Below are positions 21,300 to 30,448 of a stretch of 40,530 bases of DNA, piece after piece. The DNA is from a virus. The notes below the pieces were generated by a model. That model saw nothing but the letters and a program-made list of their open reading frames with translations, was not told where the DNA came from and ran no database searches. Within the stretch, counting starts at the first letter, position 1, and each line of letters begins with the position of its first letter. Location of the stretch: positions 1-40,530 of the IMG/VR virus record IMGVR_UViG_3300046519_000339. The stretch is one strand, 5' to 3'. The translations under genes and the position numbers were made by a program.

Positions 21300-24200
21300 T
21301 CAGACGGCGCGGATCAGTTCGACGGTGAAGCCGCCGGCCAGGCCATCGACATCGTCCTGGGAGATGTTGAGCAGCCGAAACTGTAAGGCGATGTTCAGGG
21401 CCCCGGTGGCGCCGGGCGTGCGCAGGTTGGCCGGCAGGCCCAGCCAGGCCGCATCCAGGGCCACGTCGATCGGATCGCTGAAGCCCAGCACGCCATTGGC
21501 CAGGACCTCGACGGCCGTGGTCTCGACCATGCGCCACAGCACCCGGGACGACGACGCCACGGTGGCGGCGCTGATGTCCAGGTAAGGTGAAAGCCGCAGC
21601 TTGGCCCCGGCCGGAACGTCCAGATCGACGTCGGCCGCCGCGATCCAGGCCGCTGCGTCATCGACCAGCAGGCCCGACCAGTCGGCCGAGAGCGGCGCCC
21701 CCACCCCGGTGCCGGCAATGGCGGCGGCCGAGATCGCAGATTGCAGGGCGCGCTCGGCGTTCAGGGCGGCGGCGTTGGCCACGGCCAGGACCGCGCCGTC
21801 CACATCGGTGTCACCGCTCAGGTCGTACCAGTCAGTCGGCGAGGTCAGGGTATCGAGGATGTCGTCCAGCGCATCCTGGGCGGCGTCATAGGCGTCGCGC
21901 ACCGCCTGGCCCACGGTCAGGCCCACGCTGTCGGCCGCCGCCCGCAGGTCGGTTCGAGCCGAGAGCATGGCCATGATCTGAGGAACCACGAACACCTTCT
22001 CGCTGGGGTTCAGCAGGTCGTCAGACACCGCGCCATCCACGCCGCTGGCCGCTTCGGTGACCCCGGCCGACAGAGCCAGCAGGGCGCGGTCCACGCCCTG
22101 GGCGGAACGACCTGTCAGGGCCGCGCCCCCAAAGACCGGGGCCTTGCGCGAGGCCGTCCGCAAGGCCGGGATCGGATCTTCGCCGATCGCCTGGAGGCCC
22201 GGCGCATAGGCCACGCAGGTGATCGCCGCCGACATGTCGTCCTTGGGGGTGATGCTGTCGATCACCACATCCAGCACGCCGATCGCGTGCTCGCCGACCG
22301 TGACCAGGTCGCCCGGCTGGGGCAGGTCTTCCAGATCCTCGTCCAGCCAGACCACATAGCGCGAGCCCGCCCGGGTCTGCAGTCCGATGGTGACCACGGG
22401 AGCCTTGCTGACCGGACGCCAAGCCAGGTCATAGGAACGATCGGCGCGCATCACGATCAGCTCGTCCAGGCGCAGGCCGGTGACCAGGCCGTCGCCCGAG
22501 GGCCGGGTCACGCGAGACAGCACCGTCGCCCCGCGCTGGCCGATCAAGGCGACGTGGTGCGCCAGCAGGGCGCGCTCGCCTTCCTTGACGGTCAGATACT
22601 CCCAGTCCTGCACGAAGCTAAAGGTCTCGGGGCGCAGCAAGCGCTCGGCCAGCATGCGCGCGCCTTCCCATTCCACCTGATCCGGATCGGTCTTGTCGCG
22701 GATCTCGACGCTCTGGTAGGCGGTGGCGGTGTCTTCGTCCTGGCCGGCGGCGAAGACCACGGCCATGTCGTCGTCATAGTCCTTATCCTGGTTGGCGAAG
22801 CGCAGGCGCAGGGCGTCGACGGGTTGCTCCCAGCTGTAAGCCGCCTGAAAGCCACTGATGTTTCTCGGCGTGAACATCTGGCGCGGCAAGGGCTTTTCCC
22901 AATCGACCACGACCGACAGGGCGCCGTAGTCCAGGGTCGGCCGGGCCCGGCCGGCGGCGGCCACGCGCTGCAGCAGCTCGCCAACAGACATCTCCTGCTC
23001 GTCGGCCAGGTCGCAGGTCCAGCCCTGCGCTTCGCAGACCGCCCGCCACGCGGCGATGACGTCGTAGCGACGCTCGTCCTCGTCCAGCTCGACGTCGCTA
23101 TAGGGCGGCAGGCTGACCGCCGCGAACAGGTCGGCGGGATTGCGGGTGACGATCAGGTCGCCCAGGCCGGCGGGGGTCTCGCCCTCGGCCGGGATCACCT
23201 GGCGGGCCATGGACGTGCCGATGAAGTTGAAGTTGTCGGGGATGCCGCTCAGCTGCTCGGACGCCTGAAGCTCCAGTTCGATCCAGGGCAGGGTCGCCGC
23301 GTCGCGCACGGCGGGCTGGTCGCGGAAGGCGCGCAGGCAGACCAAGGTCAGGGCGTCGCTGATCTTGGTGTTGTTGCCGGCGTCCGCCGTCACCCTGCGG
23401 ACGTGCAGGTCGTACTGGCCCAGATCCACATCCCAGCCGAAGGTCTCGCGCCAGCTGTCGATCTTGTCGCGCGTGAAGGTCACGACCCCGGCCACGCCAT
23501 AGGGGATCGGCGTGGCGGCGTCAGGTTCGCCGCCGACCGGGCCGTAGCGGAACTCGAAATCGACGCTGCGGTTGATCGGCGCGCCGCTGCTGGCCTTGGT
23601 GTCGAACAGGCCGCCCAGGAAGGCGATGTCGAACGACACCGCGTCGGCCTCGATCGCGAAGCTTCGCGTCACCCAGCCCGCGTCCTGGCTGATGACCAGG
23701 CCATAGCTGTCTTCGGCGGGCGTGCGGTCGAACCAGATCGGGGTCAAACCGTCGGTCGGCTTGGTGTTCCACCGAACGGTCACGCCCGCGAAGCTGTCGA
23801 GCGGCGTCTCGCCGATGCGGGGGGTTTCGCGCTCGTGCCAGTCCAGGGCGGGCCGGAACATCTGGCGCAGGTAGACGGTGTTGTCGATCGTCACGGTGTA
23901 CCAGTTGGCGCAGCGGCGCGGGAAAATCCGGCGGCGGCCCAGCAGGATCAGGACCTGGCCATAGGGATCGGCGGCGTTCGAGGCGCCGTTCAGCGAATAG
24001 CGCTCGGTCCGGCTGCGCAGCTCGGGCTGCTTGATCGGGATCAGGGCGTCGATCGCCATGTTGCCGGCGAAGATCGCAGCGGCCACCGCGGCCGAGCCCA
24101 AGGGGCCGAAGGCCAGATAGGACCCTACGATGACGGCCAGCTGGGCGATCGTGCGGCCGACATTGCTCTTGCCGGCCGGGGCGATATCGACGAACAGGAC

Positions 24201-24431
24201 GACGCCCGCCTTGGGCCGGACCATCGGCCAGGCCGCCGGCGCGATCACCTGGTCGCCGATCGTCACCCGCACCCAGGGGCGCAGTTCGCGATCCAGCGCG
24301 CCCTCGCGCTCCAGCATCACCAGCAGGGCCAGGACGGTTAGGCCTTCGGGCACGTCGCGCAGCACGATCTCGTCGGGGCTCGCCATGAAGCGCGGGCTCA
24401 GGACCAGCGCATTGGTCGGGGCGTCAGACAT
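21300..24431 (-). CDS. J-like tail tip / host-specificity protein, 1043 aa
   Basis: Size and position (after the NlpC/P60 gene) match lambda gpJ. The N-terminal part (about 1-130) includes the hydrophobic stretch typical of J-type proteins (IAQLAVIVGSYLAFGPLGSA, about 94-113). The tip domains follow, with YRFGP-like and DVHVRR-like segments, then a hub-like region (about 480-740). The C-terminal third (about 780-1043) is Ala/Asp-rich and beta-structured and probably contacts the receptor or the spike. The start at 24431 overlaps the previous gene by 8 bp. Confidence 0.85.
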   Translation of the reverse strand: MSDAPTNALVLSPRFMASPDEIVLRDVPEGLTVLALLVMLEREGALDRELRPWVRVTIGDQVIAPAAWPMVRPKAGVVLFVDIAPAGKSNVGRTIAQLAVIVGSYLAFGPLGSAAVAAAIFAGNMAIDALIPIKQPELRSRTERYSLNGASNAADPYGQVLILLGRRRIFPRRCANWYTVTIDNTVYLRQMFRPALDWHERETPRIGETPLDSFAGVTVRWNTKPTDGLTPIWFDRTPAEDSYGLVISQDAGWVTRSFAIEADAVSFDIAFLGGLFDTKASSGAPINRSVDFEFRYGPVGGEPDAATPIPYGVAGVVTFTRDKIDSWRETFGWDVDLGQYDLHVRRVTADAGNNTKISDALTLVCLRAFRDQPAVRDAATLPWIELELQASEQLSGIPDNFNFIGTSMARQVIPAEGETPAGLGDLIVTRNPADLFAAVSLPPYSDVELDEDERRYDVIAAWRAVCEAQGWTCDLADEQEMSVGELLQRVAAAGRARPTLDYGALSVVVDWEKPLPRQMFTPRNISGFQAAYSWEQPVDALRLRFANQDKDYDDDMAVVFAAGQDEDTATAYQSVEIRDKTDPDQVEWEGARMLAERLLRPETFSFVQDWEYLTVKEGERALLAHHVALIGQRGATVLSRVTRPSGDGLVTGLRLDELIVMRADRSYDLAWRPVSKAPVVTIGLQTRAGSRYVVWLDEDLEDLPQPGDLVTVGEHAIGVLDVVIDSITPKDDMSAAITCVAYAPGLQAIGEDPIPALRTASRKAPVFGGAALTGRSAQGVDRALLALSAGVTEAASGVDGAVSDDLLNPSEKVFVVPQIMAMLSARTDLRAAADSVGLTVGQAVRDAYDAAQDALDDILDTLTSPTDWYDLSGDTDVDGAVLAVANAAALNAERALQSAISAAAIAGTGVGAPLSADWSGLLVDDAAAWIAAADVDLDVPAGAKLRLSPYLDISAATVASSSRVLWRMVETTAVEVLANGVLGFSDPIDVALDAAWLGLPANLRTPGATGALNIALQFRLLNISQDDVDGLAGGFTVELIRAV

Positions 24432-24855
24432 GGCGATAGACCCTCGCCACGCGAGTGCGCCAGGCAGCCCGGCCCTGGCTGCGATGATCCAGGTGGTCGC
24501 AGCGCACGCCGCAGCCGGTCAGGCTATGCAGGAAGTCGCCGCCGCCCAGGCTGACCCCAACGTGGGCGTCAGCCCGGCCGACCATGAAGACGATCACATC
24601 GAAAGCCGCCACGGCCGCCAGCGTCACCGGCCGCCACAGCGCCGCCTCGGCGCGCGACGCGGCCAGGATCGCCGCAGGGTCGCGAACGCCGTTCGCCACG
24701 GCCCGCCACAGGTCGGCCGGCTCGCGCACGACAATGCCCGCCTCGCGCGCCAGCACCAGGATGGCCAGGCCCAGGCAGTCGGCCCCTGCCTCGTCACGGC
24801 CGTGACGCAGGTGCGGGATCGCCAGATAGCGGGTCAGATCGGAAATCGGGATCAT
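24424..24855 (-). CDS. NlpC/P60-type tail tip peptidase (lambda K-like)
   Basis: 143 residues. The catalytic Cys27 lies in GADCLGL at the start of a helix, and His99 in DAHVGVSLGGGDFLHS, followed by a second His (111). This is the NlpC/P60 order Cys-His with a third polar residue. In lambda-like tails this peptidase is part of the tip complex and may help DNA entry by cutting peptidoglycan. It lacks the JAMM metalloprotease half of full-length lambda K. It overlaps the J-like gene by 8 bp. Confidence 0.85.
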   Translation of the reverse strand: MIPISDLTRYLAIPHLRHGRDEAGADCLGLAILVLAREAGIVVREPADLWRAVANGVRDPAAILAASRAEAALWRPVTLAAVAAFDVIVFMVGRADAHVGVSLGGGDFLHSLTGCGVRCDHLDHRSQGRAAWRTRVARVYRHV

Positions 24856-24861
24856 ACAGCC

Positions 24862-25386
24862 TCAACCCGCCCGCAGGGCGCGGTAGACATCGGGGGTGAA
24901 GCGCGCGCCGGCCCGGCGACCGGTCAGGTCTGGCATTTCCAGACGGCCGCTGATGGTCGTCTCGTCATAGGTCATGCCGGTCAGGCGCAGGCGGGTGGTG
25001 CGTTGCTCGATCACGTCGGGCGAGGTCGCCAGCACGGTCTCGAAGCGGGCACGAACCTGAGACGGCAAGCCCTTCAGCAAGGCCAGCATCAGGAGTTCGT
25101 CGCTGTCGTCGTCAGCGACGACATTGTTGATGGTCATCTGGGCGCCGCCGAACGGCTCGTCGGGATCGCGTTTGGGCCAGGTCACCTGGAAGGGATAGGC
25201 GATGAAGGTCCGACCCAGACTGACCAGCCGGAACCCCTCCTCGCCGTTGTTGACCAGCAGCACCGGCTCATCCCAGTCGGGATGCTCCAGGGTCACCAGG
25301 TCCAGCGGCAGGGCGCCGCCGGCCGCGGCCTCGCCGTCGCCGCGCGCGGCGTTGATCAGGGTGTCGGAGGTCACAGGTCGCGCCAT
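24862..25386 (-). CDS. Minor tail protein, DUF1833-like (lambda L position)
   Basis: 174 residues. The pattern LDLVTLEHPDWDEPVLLVNN near the start, then a region of paired strands and NNVVADDD, recalls the DUF1833 tail family. Gene order (after the M-position gene, before the peptidase) is that of lambda gpL. It is likely part of the tail tip. It overlaps the previous gene by 16 bp. No Cys cluster is seen, unlike lambda L. Confidence 0.75.
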   Translation of the reverse strand: MARPVTSDTLINAARGDGEAAAGGALPLDLVTLEHPDWDEPVLLVNNGEEGFRLVSLGRTFIAYPFQVTWPKRDPDEPFGGAQMTINNVVADDDSDELLMLALLKGLPSQVRARFETVLATSPDVIEQRTTRLRLTGMTYDETTISGRLEMPDLTGRRAGARFTPDVYRALRAG

Positions 25387-25724
25387 TCCAGGCTGACGGC
25401 CACGATCCAGTTGGGGCGCTTGGCCTGGTAGCTAGGCTCTTCGCCGACCACGAAGCGGGCCAGGACGCGGCGCTGCTCGACCGGATGCTGCCAGACGAAC
25501 CAGACGCCCGGCCCGCCCTCGCCCATGTAGAAGTCGCGCAGCCAGCGGCGCTCGGCCGTCGTCATGTAGTAGGCGACCTGGATCGGGCCCGGAGACGACG
25601 TCGTGACGCGGCGCTGGCGCGCGGGCCCGGCGTCGACCGCGCCGCGCACGCCGATCTTCGGGAAGCGCTCTTCGAACCCATCGGCCAGGGCGAAGCCGAT
25701 GCAGGGATCCCAGACAGGCCGCAT
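25371..25724 (-). CDS. Minor tail protein (lambda M position), 117 aa
   Basis: 117 residues, close to lambda gpM (109). It has a beta-rich pattern with VAYYMTTAERRWLRDFY and a WFVWQHP segment, typical of tail-tip ring proteins that sit next to the tape measure gene. Its start is 3 bp after the tape measure stop. The role as a tip component is inferred from order and size. Confidence 0.75.
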   Translation of the reverse strand: MRPVWDPCIGFALADGFEERFPKIGVRGAVDAGPARQRRVTTSSPGPIQVAYYMTTAERRWLRDFYMGEGGPGVWFVWQHPVEQRRVLARFVVGEEPSYQAKRPNWIVAVSLEWRDL

Positions 25725-25727
25725 GGA

Positions 25728-27968
25728 TCAGCCGCCGTTCAGTGGCCGGCGCACGCCGAACGCGCGGTTCATGGCCGTGTCGTCGCCACGACCGTTGAAC
25801 ATCTGGCGTACGCGGCTGTCGGCGACCTTGTACATCTCGGCCTGGAGATCGATATCGACCGTCCGATTGCCTTGGGCGTCGCGCCGCTCGGTGGCCGTGG
25901 CGGTCAGGGGCGTGCCTGTCCCGTTGATCAGCTGCACCGAGATCGGGCCGCCGGAGCCGCCGCCCTGGGCGGGAGCTGCCTGGCCGCCGTCGATGATCTC
26001 ACGGGCGGTGCGCGCGGCGTCGGTCACATAGCCATCGGCGCTGGAGCGATAGAGACCCTCCAGGCCGTATTCGTGCATTGACCGGACGTCGCCGCGATAG
26101 ACCGGGCCGCCGGTGGCGCGGCCAGCCTGGCCCGTGCTGAGCCAGGAGGTGACCGCGCTGAACGCCTTGTCGATCCAGCCGCCGCCACCGCCACCGCCGT
26201 CCTGCCCCCCGCTGAACAGGGCGTCGGTCAGCTTGTCGGCCAGGGCTGACATCGCCGCCTGGCGCAGACGGTTCTCGAAGGTCTGGAAGAAGTCACCGCC
26301 CTCCTGGGCGTCCATCAGCCCCTCATAGAAGGCATTGCCCGCGCCCTCGCGCAGCCAGGTGAAATCATAGCCGGCTGGGGTCAGGACCTCAGCTCCGGGC
26401 AGCTTGGCCAGTCGATCGGCCGAGCTGACGAAGTCTTCGGGATTGGAGCGGGCCTTGGCTTCAGCTTGGGCCTCGGCGACGATCCGGGCGGAGACCAACG
26501 CCTTGGCCTCCAGCAGGTCGACACCGGCCTTGGTCAGCGCGTTGAGGTCGGCGTAGTAGGCCTTGATCCGTTCGAGCTGATCGACCTCACTGGCGTTCTC
26601 GCTCAACTTGGCGGCGCTCAAGGCCGTGGCGTCGGCATAGTCGCCAGCCGCCTTCGACGCGGCCTCCCACCCGGCAGCGATATCCTTGCCGGCCTTCTCG
26701 GCGAACTTGGCCAGGCGCTCCTGCTCGCGCTTGGCGGCCGCAGCGGCGGCCTTGGCTTTGGCGGCGGCGGCAGAAGCGGCGCTGTCGGCGCTGTAGTCGC
26801 CCAGTGATCCGTTCGGAAGCGAGGCAGAGTAGCCGAGCGGCCCGACATCAGCACCGGTTTGGCGATCGTTCAGAGCGCCACCGTCATTCATGCCAAAATC
26901 GGCCGGGAGCGGATCGCCGCCACCACGCCCTGCGCGCCCAGCCGCCGCGACGCCGCGTCGGATGCCGCGAATGGCGTGCGTCAGCGGGTCGAAATCCTTG
27001 GCGGCATTGTTCAGATCGCGAAGCCACGACAACTTGTCGAGCCACTTCTGGAACACCGGCAGACCGTCACGGATTTCGCCGAACAGGCCGCGCGCTTCCT
27101 TGGCGCCGTCGGCGATCCCTCCCGCGACAGCCAGGATCAAAGGCGCGGCTTCGACCATGGCGCTGTTCAGCTGAACGCCCGTGATTTGCTTCAGATCTTC
27201 GAGTTTGTCGTTGGCTTCGCCGGCAGCCGCGACCAGGTCTGCGTCCATGACGTAGCCGAGGTTGTGGGCGGCCTCGCGCAGCTCGTCCATCTTGGCCGTG
27301 CCCTCGCGCAGCAGCGGGATCATCGGACCCAGGCCCAGCTTTTCGGAGATGTACTGACGCTCGCTTTCCTTGCCGAGCTGGGACACCCGTTCCATCACGG
27401 CGCGCAGGCCCTCGTCGGCCGACTTGAACGACTTCAGATCGTCCTGGCTGAAGCCCAATTGCTTGAAGGCTTTCAGCGCCTTCTGATTACCACTCTCGGC
27501 CGCGCCCAGCTTCTTGGTGAAATCGCCGATCGCCTTGTCGGCGTCCTCGTATTCGCCGCCCATGGCGTGCACGGCGTAGCGCATTTCCTGCAAGGTGTCG
27601 GTGCTGACGCCGGCATTGGTCGCCGCGTCGGCGATGGCGTCGCCGGCGGCGATGGCCGCCTCGGTGAAGCGGTAGAAGCCGACGGCGGCGGCCGCCCCTG
27701 CTGCGCCGGCGGCAGCGATGTAGAGACCCGCAGGGCCAAAGGCTTCGAACACCTTGCCCACGCCACCGGCGCGCGCGGCCATGTCGTCGAGGTTGTCCTT
27801 GACCAGACCGACGCCGCGCGACACCGCCACCAAATGCGGCGGCAGGGCGGCGGCCTCCTTGCGCATGGAAGCCAGGGACGAGCTGCCCTTGCGGCCGACC
27901 TCGTCGAAGCCCTTGGTGACAGCTTGTCCGCCCTGGAGGCCCAGGCGGACGGCGACATCTACGCTCAT
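25728..27968 (-). CDS. Tail tape measure protein, 746 aa
   Basis: ATG 27968 overlaps the stop of the frameshifted GT product. A hydrophobic segment (about 78-98, FGPAGLYIAAAGAAGAAAAVGF) lies in a long helical protein, with Ala/Lys-rich coiled-coil runs (about 400-430) and a Gly-rich stretch (DGGGGGGG, about 600) before the C-terminal domain. This is the lambda gpH type. At about 0.15 nm per residue, a length near 110 nm is suggested for the tail (inference). A glycine/arginine C-terminal domain follows and may be cleaved. Confidence 0.9.
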   Translation of the reverse strand: MSVDVAVRLGLQGGQAVTKGFDEVGRKGSSSLASMRKEAAALPPHLVAVSRGVGLVKDNLDDMAARAGGVGKVFEAFGPAGLYIAAAGAAGAAAAVGFYRFTEAAIAAGDAIADAATNAGVSTDTLQEMRYAVHAMGGEYEDADKAIGDFTKKLGAAESGNQKALKAFKQLGFSQDDLKSFKSADEGLRAVMERVSQLGKESERQYISEKLGLGPMIPLLREGTAKMDELREAAHNLGYVMDADLVAAAGEANDKLEDLKQITGVQLNSAMVEAAPLILAVAGGIADGAKEARGLFGEIRDGLPVFQKWLDKLSWLRDLNNAAKDFDPLTHAIRGIRRGVAAAGRAGRGGGDPLPADFGMNDGGALNDRQTGADVGPLGYSASLPNGSLGDYSADSAASAAAAKAKAAAAAAKREQERLAKFAEKAGKDIAAGWEAASKAAGDYADATALSAAKLSENASEVDQLERIKAYYADLNALTKAGVDLLEAKALVSARIVAEAQAEAKARSNPEDFVSSADRLAKLPGAEVLTPAGYDFTWLREGAGNAFYEGLMDAQEGGDFFQTFENRLRQAAMSALADKLTDALFSGGQDGGGGGGGWIDKAFSAVTSWLSTGQAGRATGGPVYRGDVRSMHEYGLEGLYRSSADGYVTDAARTAREIIDGGQAAPAQGGGSGGPISVQLINGTGTPLTATATERRDAQGNRTVDIDLQAEMYKVADSRVRQMFNGRGDDTAMNRAFGVRRPLNGG

Positions 27969-28755
27969 TGGTCATTCTCCGGTTTCGATTTGACGCCGCG
28001 ACGCGCGCCGTCTTCCAGGCATGCGAGCAGCGCTCGCACCGAGGCCCAGGGCGCCTGGGCGGGATCGTGAATGTGACGAACCGCCGACCAGTCCAGGGCT
28101 GGGCGGCGGTCCTTGAAACGCGGATGAACAGGCTGCCGCCAGGAACCGGCCTGGGCGGTGATCGACCAGACCTCGATCTCGGCGGCGGTCAGCGGGCGAT
28201 TGAGATCCTTGGGGCAAGGCTCGTCACTCGCTCTGCACGGTCGGCCGCGACGGATGCAGCCGTCGCAGTGGGCGCCCCCGCCGCCGAACAGATATTCGGC
28301 GAGGGCGCCTACCCTTTTTTTGGCTGGATCAACTCGACGGCGGCCTGTCGCGCGGCGACCTTGAACAGGTCGAAATTGTCGCCCAGCCGGAATAGCTGTC
28401 GGAAGTTCTCCACAGTGGGTTCGAGGACGACGCGGTCCTCACCGACTTGGCGAAAGATCTCGCGAACGACACGGGCGGCGATCTCGACGTGATGACACCA
28501 GTCCACCGCCGTTTCCCAGGTTTCGAGATCGGCGAACTTGGCCTTGTCCGCCGCCGACCAGCCGTAGCGTTTGCCGGCCGCGCTCAGGACGGTGTCCGCT
28601 TCGACGACCTTGGCGAAGGCCGCGCGTGCGACGACCTGGTCCACCGCTTCCGGCGGGCGGAACAACAGCCCAACGCCATCAGAGAGCGAGACCTCGCGCT
28701 CGGCGTCGTTCAGGACGAGACCCAAGGCCTCGAGTGCTTCTGGGTTCGCCCGCAT
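27965..28755 (-). CDS. Tail assembly chaperone GT, made by -1 frameshift, about 263 aa
   Basis: The 0-frame G product ends at 28309. In the -1 frame, reading continues from AGG (28315-28313) without a stop to TGA 27965-27967, exactly overlapping the tape measure ATG. This adds about 116 residues. The slip site is A-AAA-AAA (28321-28315), followed after 5 bases by a strong stem-loop (28309-28271). The T part has a four-Cys cluster (HCDGCIRRGRPC and a later C) and Trp-containing helices. In lambda and relatives the G and GT pair holds the tape measure and recruits the tail tube. The T part has no start codon of its own near the junction, so frameshift is its expected route. Confidence 0.85.
28022..28038. 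repeat. 17-bp palindrome, copy 5 (in T reading frame)
   Basis: TGCGAGC-AGC-GCTCGCA. It lies within the frameshift-encoded T region and is read as VRALLA on the minus strand. Confidence 0.7.
28271..28321 (-). promoter_or_regulatory. Programmed -1 frameshift signal
   Basis: On the minus strand the slippery heptamer A AAA AAA (28321-28315) sits two codons before the G stop. The spacer is GGGTA (5 nt). The stem pairs GGCGCCC (28309-28303) with GGGCGCC (28277-28271) and CGCCG (28301-28297) with CGGCG (28286-28282). Heptamer, spacer length and GC-rich stem all fit a stimulated -1 slip. Confidence 0.85.
28309..28755 (-). CDS. Tail assembly chaperone G (0 frame), 148 aa
   Basis: This is the unshifted product, ending PKKG just after the slippery A-run. 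It is helical and acidic/basic mixed (RANPEALEALGLVLNDAERE at the start). The ATG shares one base with the tail-tube stop (TGATG). As in lambda-like tails, it lies between the tube and tape measure genes and should be made in excess over GT. Confidence 0.85.
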   Translation of the reverse strand: MRANPEALEALGLVLNDAEREVSLSDGVGLLFRPPEAVDQVVARAAFAKVVEADTVLSAAGKRYGWSAADKAKFADLETWETAVDWCHHVEIAARVVREIFRQVGEDRVVLEPTVENFRQLFRLGDNFDLFKVAARQAAVELIQPKKG

Positions 28756-29729
28756 CAGTAGGCCGCCACGCCATTACCCAGCGCGATCGTCACGGCGGGC
28801 GTGTCGCTGTCCTGAGCGGCGCTGTAGGTGAAGTCGGCCGACATCTGGCCGCCGCCTTGGGTCTCGTCCTGGGGCTCTTCGAACTGGACGTTCGACTGCT
28901 CGATGCGCAGGAACCGCGTGGCGTCGTCCGGATCCACCGCTTCGAGGATCAGAACCCCGACGTCGTCGGTATCGGCGAAGTCCCGGAAGGTCTTGCCCCG
29001 GCCGTAGAGACGGAACGAGCCGGTGACGTCGACCTCGCCGAAGTGGTGGCGGGTCGGCCATTCGTCACCCGACAGGCCGTTGATGCGCTCCACGCCCAGG
29101 GTAATGGTCAGGTCCAGGTTGGTGGCGTCGCCGACCAGCACGTCGTTCCACAGCACGCGCCACTGCCAGTCGTTGAAATTGTCGTCGGCGGCGGCCGCCG
29201 CCACCGCGCCGCCGGGCCAGGCGTCGTCCTTCTCGGCCTTCAGCGGGATCAGGGTCAGGGTGAAGCGGGCGGTCTGGTCGGTCTTCTGCGCCGCGATCTG
29301 GATCTCGCCGACCGCCACGTCGATCTCATTGACGAAGTCGCCGCTGTCGTACTTGGTCGCCAGGCTCAGCAGGGCCGAGGGCTTGTTCCCCGCCGTGAAG
29401 CCGTGCTCGAACTCGCCGTCCGCGCCGGTCGGCGCGGCGCGATGGAACCCCGCCGACAGCCAGTATCCGGCCTCGGTCAGGTTGATGGGCACGACGCGGC
29501 GCAGCGAGCCGCCCGGCAGGCCGCGCTTGCGCTTGGTGCTTTCGCGGGTGTTCTGGGTCGGGACGCCCAGCTTCTCGTCCTTGACCTTGGGGCGCGGCAT
29601 GCCGCCGGTCAGGCTGTAGAAGCGCACGGGCTTCCAGGCGGGGGCGATGGCGCCGGCGGCGGCCTGGAGGCCGAGCCGGGTCTCGACCGCGCGGCCGCGC
29701 GTCGAGTCTGGGATGGTGGTGTCGGCCAT
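28755..29729 (-). CDS. Major tail tube protein (lambda V-like), 324 aa
   Basis: A long beta-rich protein with repeated strand patterns (VDVTGSFRLYGRGKTF, RFTLTLIPLKAEK) typical of phage tail tube/major tail proteins, just upstream of the G/GT chaperone genes. It is larger than lambda V (246 residues), which suggests an added domain. A C-terminal SADFTYSAAQDSD segment fits the inter-ring arm. Expression should be high. Confidence 0.8.
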   Translation of the reverse strand: MADTTIPDSTRGRAVETRLGLQAAAGAIAPAWKPVRFYSLTGGMPRPKVKDEKLGVPTQNTRESTKRKRGLPGGSLRRVVPINLTEAGYWLSAGFHRAAPTGADGEFEHGFTAGNKPSALLSLATKYDSGDFVNEIDVAVGEIQIAAQKTDQTARFTLTLIPLKAEKDDAWPGGAVAAAAADDNFNDWQWRVLWNDVLVGDATNLDLTITLGVERINGLSGDEWPTRHHFGEVDVTGSFRLYGRGKTFRDFADTDDVGVLILEAVDPDDATRFLRIEQSNVQFEEPQDETQGGGQMSADFTYSAAQDSDTPAVTIALGNGVAAY

Positions 29730-29752
29730 GATCGGCTCCGGGGTTTGAGGGC

Positions 29753-29980
29753 TTAGTCGAGGATGCGGATGTTGACGCCGGCCACGGCCAGGTCGGTGTC
29801 GGTGGCGGGGCGCGCCTGGCCGGCGGTGATCAGCTCGCCGACACGTTCGCCCCGGACGACCAGGCCGCGACGATGACCGTCAACATCGGCCAGCAGCACG
29901 CCGGCGTCGGACACGATGTCGGGCGCGGTGGCGGCAGGGATCGCGCCGGCGGCGGCCGGCCTTCTACGGGTACGGGACAT
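29753..29980 (-). CDS. Small tail-region protein, 75 aa
   Basis: ATG 29980, with GGAG upstream. The N-terminus is basic and Ala/Pro-rich (SRTRRRPAAAGAIPAA). The second half has strands (GVLLADVDGHRRGLVVRGER) and ends AGVNIRILD. It lies between the U-like and tube genes. No family is recognised. The longer open frame upstream is a shadow. Confidence 0.6.
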   Translation of the reverse strand: MSRTRRRPAAAGAIPAATAPDIVSDAGVLLADVDGHRRGLVVRGERVGELITAGQARPATDTDLAVAGVNIRILD

Positions 29981-29990
29981 GGGGGGCTCC

Positions 29991-30446
29991 TCAGCCGATC
30001 GGCGATGGACCCGACAGCAGGACGCGAACGGGAATGTTCGCCGCCGCCGTGGTCGGGATGTGGGCGTAGCGATGGTTGGTGAAGTCGGCGGGGCCGATCT
30101 GCAGTCCTCGCGCCACCCCGCCCAGGCGGCGTTCGGCATGGAGGATCGCCTGGATCGCGGCCAGGGCCTGGGTGAACAGCGCCTCGCGGATCGCCGCGTC
30201 CTCGCGCCTGACGATCAACTCGATGTGGAAGGTCTGGGCGTATTCCACGACGACCTGGTCCTCGCCGAGACCCAGCACCTGGTCCAGGATCTCCGCCCGG
30301 CCGGGCGCCATCACCACGTTCAGCCAGAGCTGCAAGGGCGGCTCGGCGGGCAAGGCCTCGTTGAAATTGACCAGGGCTTCGGCGAAGGCTTCCGCGTCGC
30401 GCAGGGCTTCATGCAGCGCATGGTGGGCGTCCAGGATCTTGCTCAA
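29991..30446 (-). CDS. Tail terminator-like protein (lambda U position), 151 aa
   Basis: The TTG start at 30446, three bases after the previous stop with GGAGG at good distance, is preferred over a longer frame into the upstream gene. The product (LSKILDAHHALHEALRD...) has a helix-strand order with FHIELIVRRED and a helical segment ALAAIQAILHAERRLGG, like U-type tail terminators. Size is near lambda U (131). Order supports the role, although the fold is inferred. Confidence 0.7.
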   Translation of the reverse strand: MSKILDAHHALHEALRDAEAFAEALVNFNEALPAEPPLQLWLNVVMAPGRAEILDQVLGLGEDQVVVEYAQTFHIELIVRREDAAIREALFTQALAAIQAILHAERRLGGVARGLQIGPADFTNHRYAHIPTTAAANIPVRVLLSGPSPIG

Positions 30447-30448
30447 GC

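Noticed and set aside
21741-24341. 866-codon plus-strand frame opposite the J-like gene
   Set aside because: Shadow caused by high GC and codon bias. Composition is His/Gln/Gly/Arg-rich and there are no domains.
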